The notes under the pieces: generated by a model | What the model was told of the DNA's origin: nothing | Database searches by the model: none | What the model saw: only the letters and a program-made list of their open reading frames with translations | In this document: piece after piece, positions 49,990 through 58,093 of the stretch | Layout of the letters: every line of letters starts with the position of its first letter | How positions within the stretch are numbered: position 1 is the stretch's first letter | Made by a program: the position numbers and the translations under genes | Origin: Paenibacillus arenosi | GTDB taxonomy: Bacteria > Bacillota > Bacilli > Paenibacillales > Paenibacillaceae | Direction: 5' to 3' | Assembly (NCBI RefSeq): GCF_014841135.1 | Contig: NZ_JACYTN010000007.1 | Location: 108,681-172,680, forward strand | Length of the DNA stretch: 64,000 nt

Positions 49990-50541
49990 GTGATAGAGCA
50001 AGGTCTCATACGAGCCGCTCAATCCGGTGATCGCGAGGCTCTAATCACCCTTTTGCGAGAAATAGAACCGTATGTGTATCGAACGGCTTATTACGTATTG
50101 AATCACAACGAGCAAGATGCCATGGACGCGTCCCAAGAGGCATTGATTCGTATATACTCTAAGATTAACTCTTATGAGGAGAAAGCTCAATTTAAGACAT
50201 GGGTACAACGAATTGTAACGAATATTTGTATTGATAAATTCCGGCGTGCCCGTCCCACGGTCTCCATTGATGAGCATAATTTGGTGTTTCTCGGGGATCA
50301 AAGTGTGGAGAAAGAAGTGTTATCCGCCTATGCGGCTCAAGATATACGTGAGGCCATCGACCGCCTACCTGAGCACCATAGAACAGTCGTCGTTTTGCGG
50401 TACCTACAAGACTTCTCTTACAACGAGATTGCGGATAGTTTAGACATCCCATTGAATACCGTGAAGTCTTATCTATTCCGTGCGCGTCAACAATTGCAAA
50501 CGATGCTACAAGATTATGAGAAAGGTGGTGTGCGAGGGTGA
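49990..50541 (+). CDS. ECF-type RNA polymerase sigma factor
   Basis: A 183-residue sigma-70 family member with only regions 2 and 4. Region 2 has DASQEALIRIYSKINSYEEKAQFKTWVQRIVTNICIDKFRR (about 50-90). Region 4 has AIDRLPEHHRTVVVLRYLQDFSYNEIADSLDIPLNTVKSYLFRARQQL (about 128-175). GTG 49990 is used; GAGGGGGGGG lies at the proper distance. Its stop overlaps the start of a zinc-finger anti-sigma gene, the usual pairing. It probably responds to an envelope signal and may drive its own operon. Confidence 0.92.
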   Translation: MIEQGLIRAAQSGDREALITLLREIEPYVYRTAYYVLNHNEQDAMDASQEALIRIYSKINSYEEKAQFKTWVQRIVTNICIDKFRRARPTVSIDEHNLVFLGDQSVEKEVLSAYAAQDIREAIDRLPEHHRTVVVLRYLQDFSYNEIADSLDIPLNTVKSYLFRARQQLQTMLQDYEKGGVRG

Positions 50542-51956
50542 ACTGTTCAGAGGTGATGGAAATGATGCAATTAAAGCTGGATGAGATGGAATACGACCAT
50601 AGCCTGCTGACAGAACATATGCGCCGTTGTCCCGCCTGTGCCGAGATGTTTGAACGCTTGTCACGTCTACATCAACAATTAGTAGAGCTTCCCAAAGTGC
50701 AACCAGCTTACAGCTTGGTTGATGCTATATTGCCTCAACTAGATGAACTTGATCGAGTAACAGCACCTCAAGCCGAAGAAGATACGATAATAGCAGCAAC
50801 TGTGCCGTTTATGCAATCGAATTCGCAGGAGGAAACATTAAGCAGGCCTAAGAACGTACATGGAAGTACAGCTCCAACCGTACGTACGAACAAGTGGTTC
50901 AAATGGAAAGCAATTAGCGGCGTTATTGCAGCAGGATTAGTAGTAGGACTGTTTGTTATTAATTATCAGCCCGTTTCGCAAGAGAGCGCAGACTTCAATG
51001 AACTTTCTCTTCACAAAAAAGAAGAAAAGGTTGCGAACTCGACTGATCCTTCCTCAGAGCAAGGATCGACAGAGGTTGGTGGTGAAGCTGCTGCTAATGA
51101 ATCTAATCAAACGGACCCAAACCAAAATGGTAATGGAGATAGTCCGGGTCAAATCGACGCACAAGATGCAGTTGATCAAGAGCAGGAGAGCGGTGAATCT
51201 AATCGTGAGCAGATAGAGCAGCCTGGGACAAATGAAGATTCGTCGAAGCCGCTAACTACGAGCAGAATAAGTCCCGTTAAGCCAAAAGACAATGGAAGTG
51301 AACAGCCTTCTAGTAAGAACGACGGAAATAAAGGGAACCAGCCAAAGCCGAATCCCAAAACTGTGAAACCTGCAATCACTGAGACGCCAGATACGAAGCC
51401 TCAAGGTGATAAAGATAAACAACAGCCTCCAAAAGGAGGTCATGGGATTACAGATGGTGCAGGTGAGTCCGAAGGAAGGGATAAAAAAAGCATCGTCCCT
51501 GACGGTAAAGAAGCCTCTTTGTTTAGTGCATCGATTGACTCTCATTCGCCAGATAAAAGTTATACCGTACGTTGGATCAACGGGCAGCTTATGCTGTATC
51601 GATATGAGAACGAGAGTCCGGTGATTGTTCAGATTTTGGATTTTGCTGATACGCCTGAGCAGATAAAATGGAGTGAGGATAACAAGCAGATCACTGTTAC
51701 AGCTTGGGTGCTTGATGGAAAGACCAAGGACGTTGTGTATCAAGTAGATAATAAAGGTCTTCATAAAGTTGATGCTCCAGCTAAGCCAAGTGAGGATCAT
51801 GCTAAATCACCAACTTTGCCTCCAGTGGAGACAGAGCCAGAAGCTCCAACTCATGAGAGCCCTTCACCAGTGAATGGAGACACTCCAGCGACGGAGCCAG
51901 GTGGAGATCCGGCAGTTACCCCAGACCCTAATGCAGGTGCGGGTTCCAATCCGTAA
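50538..51956 (+). CDS. membrane anti-sigma factor with zf-HC2 domain and long exported tail
   Basis: A 472-residue protein. The N terminus has the ZAS zinc motif H-M-R-R-C-P-A-C (about 27-35) that binds the ECF sigma. One membrane helix (about 125-143, SGVIAAGLVVGLFVINY) follows, then a Gln/Asn/Ser/Lys/Pro-rich linker (about 150-310). After that comes a compact beta-rich outer domain (SASIDSHSPDKSYTVRWING through VVYQVDNKGLHKV, about 328-413) and a Pro/Glu/Thr-rich end. Most anti-sigma factors of this kind are shorter; the outer domain may sense a wall or envelope signal. GTG 50538 overlaps the sigma stop. Confidence 0.88.
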   Translation: MNCSEVMEMMQLKLDEMEYDHSLLTEHMRRCPACAEMFERLSRLHQQLVELPKVQPAYSLVDAILPQLDELDRVTAPQAEEDTIIAATVPFMQSNSQEETLSRPKNVHGSTAPTVRTNKWFKWKAISGVIAAGLVVGLFVINYQPVSQESADFNELSLHKKEEKVANSTDPSSEQGSTEVGGEAAANESNQTDPNQNGNGDSPGQIDAQDAVDQEQESGESNREQIEQPGTNEDSSKPLTTSRISPVKPKDNGSEQPSSKNDGNKGNQPKPNPKTVKPAITETPDTKPQGDKDKQQPPKGGHGITDGAGESEGRDKKSIVPDGKEASLFSASIDSHSPDKSYTVRWINGQLMLYRYENESPVIVQILDFADTPEQIKWSEDNKQITVTAWVLDGKTKDVVYQVDNKGLHKVDAPAKPSEDHAKSPTLPPVETEPEAPTHESPSPVNGDTPATEPGGDPAVTPDPNAGAGSNP

Positions 51957-51991
51957 ATAGTTTCATTCATTGTCTTTCAATGATTGCTAAG

Positions 51992-52025
51992 AAGCAGCCT
52001 ATCTAATTACAGTAGGCTGCTTTCT
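51992..52025 (+). terminator. rho-independent terminator of the sigma/anti-sigma operon
   Basis: AAGCAGCCTA pairs with TAGGCTGCTT around about ten bases and ends in TTTC. Confidence 0.85.
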
Positions 52026-52135
52026 TGTCATTAGACATTTGTGTATGCGGCATTTCATTTATTTCAGATAGAAGTTGAAACATATTTATCGCTTTTCCGT
52101 ATGAAATGATAAATCAATGGATGAGGGGCGATAGT

Positions 52136-52462
52136 ATGTTAATCGTAACAACTGAACGCGTTCCAAATTATGAGGTGAAGGAAGTAATTGGTCCTGTATT
52201 TGGCTTAACTGTGCGTGCACGAGGGCTCGGTAAAGATATTATGGCAGCCTTCAAAGGACTTGTTGGTGGAGAGATTACACAATATACTGAAATGCTGGAA
52301 GACGCTCGTAAGCAGGCAATGGATCGTATGGTGAAGAATGCTCAAGCTATGGGTGCGAATGCGATTGTAATGGTTCGCTTTGATTCTGGTGAAGCAGGCA
52401 ACAACATGACGGAAATTGTAGCTTATGGCACCGCCGTTGTCGTAGAGAAAGTTAAAGCATAA
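52136..52462 (+). CDS. YbjQ family protein (UPF0145, heavy-metal-binding-like)
   Basis: A 108-residue protein of the YbjQ/UPF0145 family. MLIVTTERVPNYEVKEVIGPVFGLTVRARGLGKDIMAAFKGLVGGEITQYTEML is the typical first half, and AMGANAIVMVRFDSGEAG (residues about 77-94) the second. The fold is a small pentameric barrel of unknown role, often called heavy-metal binding. ATG 52136 follows GAGGGGCGATAGT. Its stop overlaps the next start (TAATG), so the two are coupled. Confidence 0.9.
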   Translation: MLIVTTERVPNYEVKEVIGPVFGLTVRARGLGKDIMAAFKGLVGGEITQYTEMLEDARKQAMDRMVKNAQAMGANAIVMVRFDSGEAGNNMTEIVAYGTAVVVEKVKA

Positions 52463-52689
52463 TGGACAAATTTCTGTGGATTTATTTTGGTGTTCAGGCA
52501 TTGATACTCCTTGTGTTACTTATTGTTGCACGATTCAAAGATCGCAGATATCGAAATGAATCAGATACGGACGACGTGCCAAATGGATATGAACGTACAT
52601 CTGAAGTAAGTATTGATCCACGAACAGGGCAAAAGGTAAGAGTGTATTATAATCCTCGTACAGGAGAGCGTTTTTATAAAGCTGAATGA
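52462..52689 (+). CDS. small single-pass membrane protein, partner of the YbjQ gene
   Basis: A 75-residue protein: one membrane helix (about residues 4-22), a basic patch (RFKDRRYRNE) and a soluble tail. The tail has two similar short units, SIDPRTGQKVRVYYNPRTGERFYKAE, where D-P-R-T-G-Q and N-P-R-T-G-E repeat. The start overlaps the YbjQ stop, so the pair is co-translated and may form a membrane-associated complex. Function is not known. Confidence 0.65.
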   Translation: MDKFLWIYFGVQALILLVLLIVARFKDRRYRNESDTDDVPNGYERTSEVSIDPRTGQKVRVYYNPRTGERFYKAE

Positions 52690-52872
52690 GTCCATAGAGA
52701 AAGTTAAAGTTCAAAATAAAATAATACGAGATGCTGCACACTTGAGGCGCGACTTGCGTATAGTGTTAGCAGAAAGAAACAACACATAACTAGTAACGGA
52801 CCCGTCGTCGTGTAACCGTCTGCGAGGAGGACCTAGGCCTTCTACAAACAGACGTTTATCATAGATGTTGGG

Positions 52873-52916
52873 GACAAAGGGATTGATCGGGTTGCCGTTC
52901 AATCCCTTTGTTTTTC
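52873..52916 (+). terminator. strong rho-independent terminator before holA
   Basis: ACAAAGGGATTGA pairs with TCAATCCCTTTGT around 12 bases and is followed by TTTTC. It closes the YbjQ unit. Confidence 0.88.
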
Positions 52917-52963
52917 TTCTTAAGTCTGATATGATCGGTACAGATGTTAAGGAGGAATGGTAC

Positions 52964-54004
52964 GTGGATTTGAAGACGGCTGTGAAGCAAATTAAGAAGG
53001 GCCAAGCACAACCGTTCTATGTGTTATATGGTTCAGAAAAATATCGAATGGATGAATTCGTTCAGTTTATGTTGTCGCAGCTCGTGCCTGAAGATAATCG
53101 TGAATTGGCGATTACGAAGATGGATACATCTGAAATGCCGGTTGAGCTGGTTGTAGAAGAAGCGGAAACACCGCCGTTTCTCGTTGAGCGCAAAGTGATT
53201 CTTGTGAAGGACCAGTCGATTTTTGGTACGGGCAAGGACGGGAAGATGGAGCATCGTACCGATCGTTTGTTGCAATATATGGCGGAACCGATGGACACCA
53301 CGATTATTATTTTTATGGTGCAGGGGGAAAAGCTTGACGAGCGCAAGAAGACGACAAAGGCTGCCAAATCGGCTGATGCTATACTAGCGTTTAATCCATT
53401 CAGTGCGGAAGAACTGGTGCAATGGGTAATCAAGCAGGCTGAGCAGCGCCAGTGTATCATTGAGGAGCAAGCGGTAGATGTGCTGATTAGAAGTGCAGGA
53501 ACGAAGCTGCAAGCTCTATCGAGTGAAATGGAAAAGCTGTGTCTGTATGTAGGTCAAAGTCAGCATATAGATGTTCATGCAGTTGAAAGCCTTGTTCCTA
53601 AAAATACAGAAGAAAATGTGTTTCAGCTTGTTGAAGATATAATTGGGAAACGTACGGATCGTGCTCTTTCTACCCTACATGAATTGCTGAAGCAGAAGGA
53701 AGAACCTATCAAAATCGTTGCCCTTATTGTTCGCCAACTTCGTATCATGCTGCAAGTGAAAGAACTGACTGGCCAAAGCTTTAGTCAGCAGCAGGTAGCA
53801 TCGCAATTAGGGTTGCATCCCTATGCGGTTAAGATGGCAGCAGAGCAGGCGCGCTCACATCCAGCAAGTGCGCTGGCAGCATGGCTCACAGAGGCGGCTG
53901 AGTTGGATTATGAAATGAAGAGCGGACGTGTGGAAAAGACGTTAGGGCTGGAGCTGTTCATCATGAGACTTAGCAGCGGCGTGCCTCGTCATAAGCTGCA
54001 CTAG
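52964..54004 (+). CDS. holA: DNA polymerase III subunit delta
   Basis: A 346-residue clamp-loader subunit (yqeN in Bacillus). The start is GTG 52964 with AAGGAGG eight bases before, giving the N terminus DLKTAVKQIKKGQAQPFYVLYG. Domain features: LYGSEKYRMDEFVQ (the family's E-x-Y-L/R motif), ETPPFLVERKVILVKDQ, GEKLDERKKTTKAAK, and the C-terminal FQLVEDIIGKRTDRALSTLHELL and VALIVRQLRIMLQVKEL helices. It opens the sliding clamp during loading. The frame upstream to 52865 covers the terminator. It is followed by the convergent rpsT. Confidence 0.93.
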   Translation: MDLKTAVKQIKKGQAQPFYVLYGSEKYRMDEFVQFMLSQLVPEDNRELAITKMDTSEMPVELVVEEAETPPFLVERKVILVKDQSIFGTGKDGKMEHRTDRLLQYMAEPMDTTIIIFMVQGEKLDERKKTTKAAKSADAILAFNPFSAEELVQWVIKQAEQRQCIIEEQAVDVLIRSAGTKLQALSSEMEKLCLYVGQSQHIDVHAVESLVPKNTEENVFQLVEDIIGKRTDRALSTLHELLKQKEEPIKIVALIVRQLRIMLQVKELTGQSFSQQQVASQLGLHPYAVKMAAEQARSHPASALAAWLTEAAELDYEMKSGRVEKTLGLELFIMRLSSGVPRHKLH

Positions 54005-54147
54005 ATCCGTATTTCTATAACATGCTAAGTGACGAGAAGGAAGATGTAGAGATTACTGAGAGGTTGGATTGAGTCTATTAGATAAGACTAGAGAAGATTT
54101 CTCTAATATATTCCCAGTGATAGGAAAATGAATAGTAAGTATACAAA

Positions 54148-54180
54148 TAAAAAAAGCTGTCCAGTAGGACAGCCTTTTTT
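54148..54180 (-). terminator. rho-independent terminator of rpsT
   Basis: On the minus strand AAAAAAGGCTGTCC-TACT-GGACAGC is followed by TTTTTTT. Symmetrical enough to stop holA transcription as well. Confidence 0.9.
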
Positions 54181-54210
54181 GCGCTTTAAGCTAAGTATGA
54201 AAGGCTTTGA

Positions 54211-54483
54211 TTATGCTTGTGCAGTCAAAGCGTTCAATTTTTGTGCTAAGCGAGATTTTTTGCGGGCAGCCGCATTTTTGTGGATCAAACCTTTAGTCAC
54301 AGCTTTGTCCAATTTCTTGGAAGCCAAAGCTACAGCTGCTTTAGCTGTTTCCACTTCAGTAGTTGTCAAAGAGACATCAGCAGCTTTAACTGCTGTACGA
54401 AGTGCGGATTTTTGGGAAGCGTTCAACATGCGACGTTTGTCGTTTGTTTTTACGCGTTTAACAGCGGATTTAATGTTTGGCAT
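54211..54483 (-). CDS. rpsT: 30S ribosomal protein S20
   Basis: A 90-residue basic protein. [20 protein letters not shown] is the standard S20 start, followed by Ala/Lys-rich helices and the C terminus [25 protein letters not shown] 54483 is preceded by GGAGGTGAAAGCA. S20 binds 16S rRNA early in 30S assembly. It lies between holA and gpr on the opposite strand, the same as in other Bacilli. Confidence 0.97.
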   Translation of the reverse strand: MPNIKSAVKRVKTNDKRRMLNASQKSALRTAVKAADVSLTTTEVETAKAAVALASKKLDKAVTKGLIHKNAAARKKSRLAQKLNALTAQA

Positions 54484-54569
54484 TGCTTTCACCTCCGTTG
54501 CATCGTAGTGCGACAATAGAATCAATTCCACAGATTGAGGTCTGAATGAAATGATTCACAACTTAAAGT

Positions 54570-54598
54570 ATTCTATCATGATGTATAGTAAAAAGCAA
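54570..54598 (-). promoter_or_regulatory. sigma-A promoter of rpsT
   Basis: On the minus strand TTGCTT (54598-54593), a 17-base spacer and TAGAAT (54575-54570), about 90 bases before the start codon. Confidence 0.75.
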
Positions 54599-54687
54599 CA
54601 CACAACCCATACTGGCAGCACCTCCCATTAGGTGGAAATCCCGCGATTTGACGCACGTTTATCATCGAAGAATTTACGTAAGCTTAC

Positions 54688-54718
54688 GCATAATGGAACG
54701 AACAATTTGCGCATAATA
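54688..54718 (+). promoter_or_regulatory. probable sigma-G/F forespore promoter of gpr
   Basis: GCATA at 54688 and CATAATA at 54712-54718, 19 bases apart, fit the sigma-G pattern (G-n-A-T-R, then C-A-T-n-n-T-A). gpr is a forespore gene in Bacillus, which supports it. Confidence 0.5.
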
Positions 54719-54753
54719 GCGAGAGTACGCGATGATTTGACGGGAGGAAGACA

Positions 54754-55755
54754 ATGACGGCAGATTTAAACAAGTATTCGGTACGAACGGACTTAGCACT
54801 TGAAGCTCGTGAAATGGCGCAGCCTGATATCCATGTGCCACTGCCTGGCGTGGAGGAGCATGTAGAGAATGCGGCGGGAATTAAAGTAACAAACTTAAAT
54901 GTATATAATGAAGAAGGTTCTCGTGCAATGGGGCGCGTACAAGGGCGGTATTTGACATTAGAAGTGCCTGCATTGCGTAAAAAAGACTCTGACTTGCAAG
55001 ATCGAGTCGCGACGAAGTTTGCTCAACTATTTGAAAAATATTTAATAGATGCAGGAGTAAAGTCGACTGACAAAGTATTAATCGTTGGATTGGGTAACTC
55101 GAATGTAACGCCGGATGCGCTTGGCCCGATGGTTGTAGAAAATATATTAGTAACAAGGCATTATTTTGAACTCGTTCCTGAGCAAGTAAGCCCAGGTTAT
55201 AGGCAAGTTAGTGCTGTAGCTCCTGGTGTACTCGGAACAACGGGTATCGAATCTAGTGAAATTGTGCATGCCATCGTGGAGAAAACGCGTCCTGATGTTA
55301 TTATTGCAATCGATGCGTTAGCATCAAAGGCTTTGGAAAGAGTCAATACAACGATACAAGTTGCTGATATCGGTATTCATCCAGGTTCTGGGATTGGTAA
55401 CAAGCGCAAAGGATTGACGCAAGAAATACTCGGTATTCCTTGTATTGCAATTGGCGTGCCAACTGTATGCTATGCTTCAACGATTGTAAATAATGCAATT
55501 GAGCTGATGAAAGAGCATTTTAAGCATGAAAATGTAAAATCAAGAGACGTTATTGGGCTTTTAGATGAAGTATCGGAGCAGGAACGTTTGCAGCTTGTAA
55601 AAGAAGTGCTGGAACCGTTGGGACACGATGTCATTGTAACACCTAAAGAGGTCGATGAATTTATTGAGGATATGGCGAATATTATTGCCAGCGGCTTAAA
55701 TGCTGCACTTCATGAAGCGGTAGATACGAATAATGTAGCTGCTTATACGCATTAA
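54754..55755 (+). CDS. gpr: spore germination endopeptidase GPR
   Basis: A 333-residue protease (family A25) that degrades small acid-soluble spore proteins on germination. It begins with a short pro-region before SVRTDLALEAREM (the segment resembles the cleavage site in its own SASP substrates). It then shows LIVGLGNSNVTPDALGPMVVENILVTRH, VSAVAPGVLGTTGIESSEIV, IIAIDALASKALERVNTTIQVADIGIHPGSGIGNKRKGL and GVPTVCYASTIVNNAIE. ATG follows ACGGGAGGAAGACA. A long hairpin follows the stop. Confidence 0.95.
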   Translation: MTADLNKYSVRTDLALEAREMAQPDIHVPLPGVEEHVENAAGIKVTNLNVYNEEGSRAMGRVQGRYLTLEVPALRKKDSDLQDRVATKFAQLFEKYLIDAGVKSTDKVLIVGLGNSNVTPDALGPMVVENILVTRHYFELVPEQVSPGYRQVSAVAPGVLGTTGIESSEIVHAIVEKTRPDVIIAIDALASKALERVNTTIQVADIGIHPGSGIGNKRKGLTQEILGIPCIAIGVPTVCYASTIVNNAIELMKEHFKHENVKSRDVIGLLDEVSEQERLQLVKEVLEPLGHDVIVTPKEVDEFIEDMANIIASGLNAALHEAVDTNNVAAYTH

Positions 55756-55756
55756 T

Positions 55757-55820
55757 GAAAAACCTTTCCTGGTGAGTAGAGAGACATTAGCAATCTTTCA
55801 CTTACAGGAAAGGTTTTTCG
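55757..55820 (+). terminator. hairpin terminator between gpr and the M23 gene
   Basis: GAAAAACCTTTCCTG pairs perfectly with CAGGAAAGGTTTTTC; the loop is about 33 bases. It serves convergent genes. Confidence 0.8.
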
Positions 55821-55830
55821 TGTAGAGCAT

Positions 55831-56925
55831 TTATTTATTTGTTTGTTTATTTGTTGGCGACTGACCTTTCAGTATTTGACCTTGTACAGGGAAAATTCCT
55901 TTTGCGAAACGTGGAGGCAATGAACGACCATGTTCCAAGCTTGGTTTGTCACTTACTTGATAGTGAATGTGCGCCTCACTGGAGTTGCCTGAATTGCCGC
56001 AGTCCCCCAGATAGTCACCCGTTTTGACCTTATCACCTTTCTTGACTTTAATCGTATTCTGTTTGAAATGTGCTAAAAAGCTATATTCGTTGTTGCCATG
56101 ATCAATAATGACATAGTTGCCAGCAGTTTGATCGGGGTTCATCTTACCTGGCACATTATCTGGAATATCAGTTACCACATCAACGATGGTTCCGCCTGCA
56201 GGGGACAACACTTTTTTACCGAATGCGTAATAATCCTCATTTTTCTTGCCATTGCCTTTAAAGCTTTTTCCGTTCTTCGTTACGACAAGGTCAAGTGCAT
56301 AGCGCTGTGTATCATAAGCGTAGTGATAATTTTCGATTACATTATGACCACCCCAGGCTACGAACCATTCGCCATCAAATGGAAGCTGGAACGTCGTTTT
56401 TGTTTGATAGGAGTCTGTCTCTGGAAACTTTAGAGGCGGTGGCATGAGTAAATACGAAATTTTCCCATTTTTAATGATTGCTAAAATAAGTTTGCTTTTA
56501 TCTTTGTTTGTCCAGGATTCAACAATGAAACCTTCGGGTGAAAATCGCTGCCCTACATAACGAGGTTTCTCTCCTTTTGTCCAGAAAGATTCTAAAAGCT
56601 GTTGAATATCTTTTTGGCTGACATCTTTTTGAAAACTTGCTACTAATGCTGCGTGCAGGGAACGACCATCATGTGCGGATACCCATTTTTCGAAATTTTC
56701 TTTTGTTGCTGTGATCGGTTTCTTTTTTTCCGCAGTCAAAGTCCCCTTATTTGCTTTCGTTACATGTTGCGTAGCTGCCTCCGCTTCTTTATCGACACAT
56801 CCGCCTATCAATAGAGAAGAAAAAAGTAGAGTTGCAAGCAAGGCTGCTGTTGAACGTGATAGCGATTTTTTATTTTTACTTGTAAGGTTTGAATGGTTTG
56901 TAACGTCTACGCTCTTTTTCATCAT
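55831..56925 (-). CDS. M23 (LytM-type) peptidase lipoprotein
   Basis: A 364-residue predicted lipoprotein: a long polar n-region, a hydrophobic stretch and lipobox L-L-I-G-G-C (Cys at about 43). A DUF-like domain comes next (about 70-170: FEKWVSAHDGRSLHAALV and GQRFSPEGFIVESW). The peptidase M23 domain (about 200-345) shows NYHYAYDTQRYALDLVVTKNG (H...D zinc ligands), VIIDHGNNEYSFLAHFKQ and SSEAHIHYQVSD (H-x-H). It should cut peptidoglycan cross-bridges or stems. The C terminus ends in a short Asn/Lys/Thr/Gln repeat. Start ATG follows AAAGGAGATTAC. It is monocistronic on the minus strand. Confidence 0.85.
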   Translation of the reverse strand: MMKKSVDVTNHSNLTSKNKKSLSRSTAALLATLLFSSLLIGGCVDKEAEAATQHVTKANKGTLTAEKKKPITATKENFEKWVSAHDGRSLHAALVASFQKDVSQKDIQQLLESFWTKGEKPRYVGQRFSPEGFIVESWTNKDKSKLILAIIKNGKISYLLMPPPLKFPETDSYQTKTTFQLPFDGEWFVAWGGHNVIENYHYAYDTQRYALDLVVTKNGKSFKGNGKKNEDYYAFGKKVLSPAGGTIVDVVTDIPDNVPGKMNPDQTAGNYVIIDHGNNEYSFLAHFKQNTIKVKKGDKVKTGDYLGDCGNSGNSSEAHIHYQVSDKPSLEHGRSLPPRFAKGIFPVQGQILKGQSPTNKQTNK

Positions 56926-57132
56926 GTAATCTCCTTTGTGATTGGATCGTTTTTGTTTGTTTTCGTTTCTCTAATATGAATAATAAAGGTTTACTTTTAC
57001 GTGCAGCGAAACGGGATATAAATCATTTATGTAAGATTTTGGTTTAACAATGAGGTTGTTAAGGTTCCGTTAAGAAACCGTTAGAGGAAAGGTAAGCATA
57101 GCGTGGTATGGTGTAGCCTATAGCGCCCCTAG

Positions 57133-57160
57133 TTTACAGGTTTGGGCCGTATGATATGAT
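57133..57160 (+). promoter_or_regulatory. possible sigma-A promoter of the two-component operon
   Basis: TTTACA (57133-57138), 16 bases, TATGAT (57155-57160), about 110 bases before the regulator start. The -10 has an overlapping alternative at 57150. Confidence 0.45.
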
Positions 57161-57272
57161 GATTTTACTTATTTGGAACATGTTAATTATTAGTAGAGTT
57201 TTATTGCTGTAAACAAGTAAGCGTAACGTGATTGGAGAGAACGGCGTACGAATATATAAGGGGGAATACATA

Positions 57273-58091
57273 ATGAACGATTTGCAGCAAGCACATATCC
57301 TTATCGTTGAAGATGAGTTAGCTTTGCAGAAGCTCGTCCTGACCGTACTAAATAAAGAAGGATTTACAAATGTACATACCGCTTCAAATGCAGAAGAAGC
57401 TCTACTCATAAATGAACAAATTCCACTGGACTGCATCATATTAGATGTAATGCTGCCCGGAAGAAGTGGATTCGAGATCGCTCCTCTTCTTAGACTGAAA
57501 ACAGAAGCGCCTATTTTGTTTGTGACCGCCCGCACGACGGATTTGGATAAGTTAACTGGCTTCGCACTTGGAGGAGACGACTATATGACGAAGCCGTTCA
57601 ACCCTCTAGAGCTAGCTGCAAGAGTAAAGGTGCAGTTGAAGCGACATTTATCTTATCAGCAAGCCATTCAGCATGCTCAAGGGAGAGTAGATTCGTTATC
57701 GAAGCATGATAGAGCGACTTTAGAATCTATAAATGAAGAGCGAACTTCATATGCGTCGCAATCTACTAGAGACATATATGATTACGGTAGATTCCAAGTT
57801 GATGAGCAAGCTGGCGAATTAATTGTTGCTGGACAATCTATAGATTGTCCAGCGATGGTGTTCCAACTGCTGCTGTATTTGTGCAAGCATCCGAATCGGA
57901 TTTTTTCCAAAGGCGAACTGTATGAACAAGTATGGGGCTTGGATGCTGTCAAAGACGACAACACGGTCATGGTACATATTCATCGAATTAGGGAACGGAT
58001 TGAGGAAATGCCGAGTGAACCATCCTACCTCGTTACGGTACGCGGAATGGGCTATAAGCTGCTCTCCCGTCCAAAACGCAAGGAGGGTTAA
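57273..58091 (+). CDS. OmpR-family response regulator
   Basis: A 272-residue regulator. The receiver domain (about 6-122) has HILIVEDELALQ (acidic pocket), IILDVMLPGRSG (phospho-Asp, about 56), ILFVTARTTD (Thr switch) and YMTKPFNPLELAARV (Lys). A long linker (about 125-170) precedes a winged helix (about 175-270: AMVFQLLLYLCKHPNRIFSKGELYEQVWG then DDNTVMVHIHRIRERI). ATG 57273 follows AAGGGGGAATACATA. The cognate kinase gene starts two bases after its stop. A perfect 26-base palindrome lies in the linker/wing start at 57828-57853. The signal is unknown. Confidence 0.92.
   Translation: MNDLQQAHILIVEDELALQKLVLTVLNKEGFTNVHTASNAEEALLINEQIPLDCIILDVMLPGRSGFEIAPLLRLKTEAPILFVTARTTDLDKLTGFALGGDDYMTKPFNPLELAARVKVQLKRHLSYQQAIQHAQGRVDSLSKHDRATLESINEERTSYASQSTRDIYDYGRFQVDEQAGELIVAGQSIDCPAMVFQLLLYLCKHPNRIFSKGELYEQVWGLDAVKDDNTVMVHIHRIRERIEEMPSEPSYLVTVRGMGYKLLSRPKRKEG
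57828..57853. repeat. perfect 26-bp palindrome within the regulator gene
   Basis: GCTGGACAATCTA (57828-57840) is followed immediately by its exact reverse complement TAGATTGTCCAGC (57841-57853), with no loop bases. It encodes AGQSIDCPA. Confidence 0.95.
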
Positions 58092-58093
58092 TT

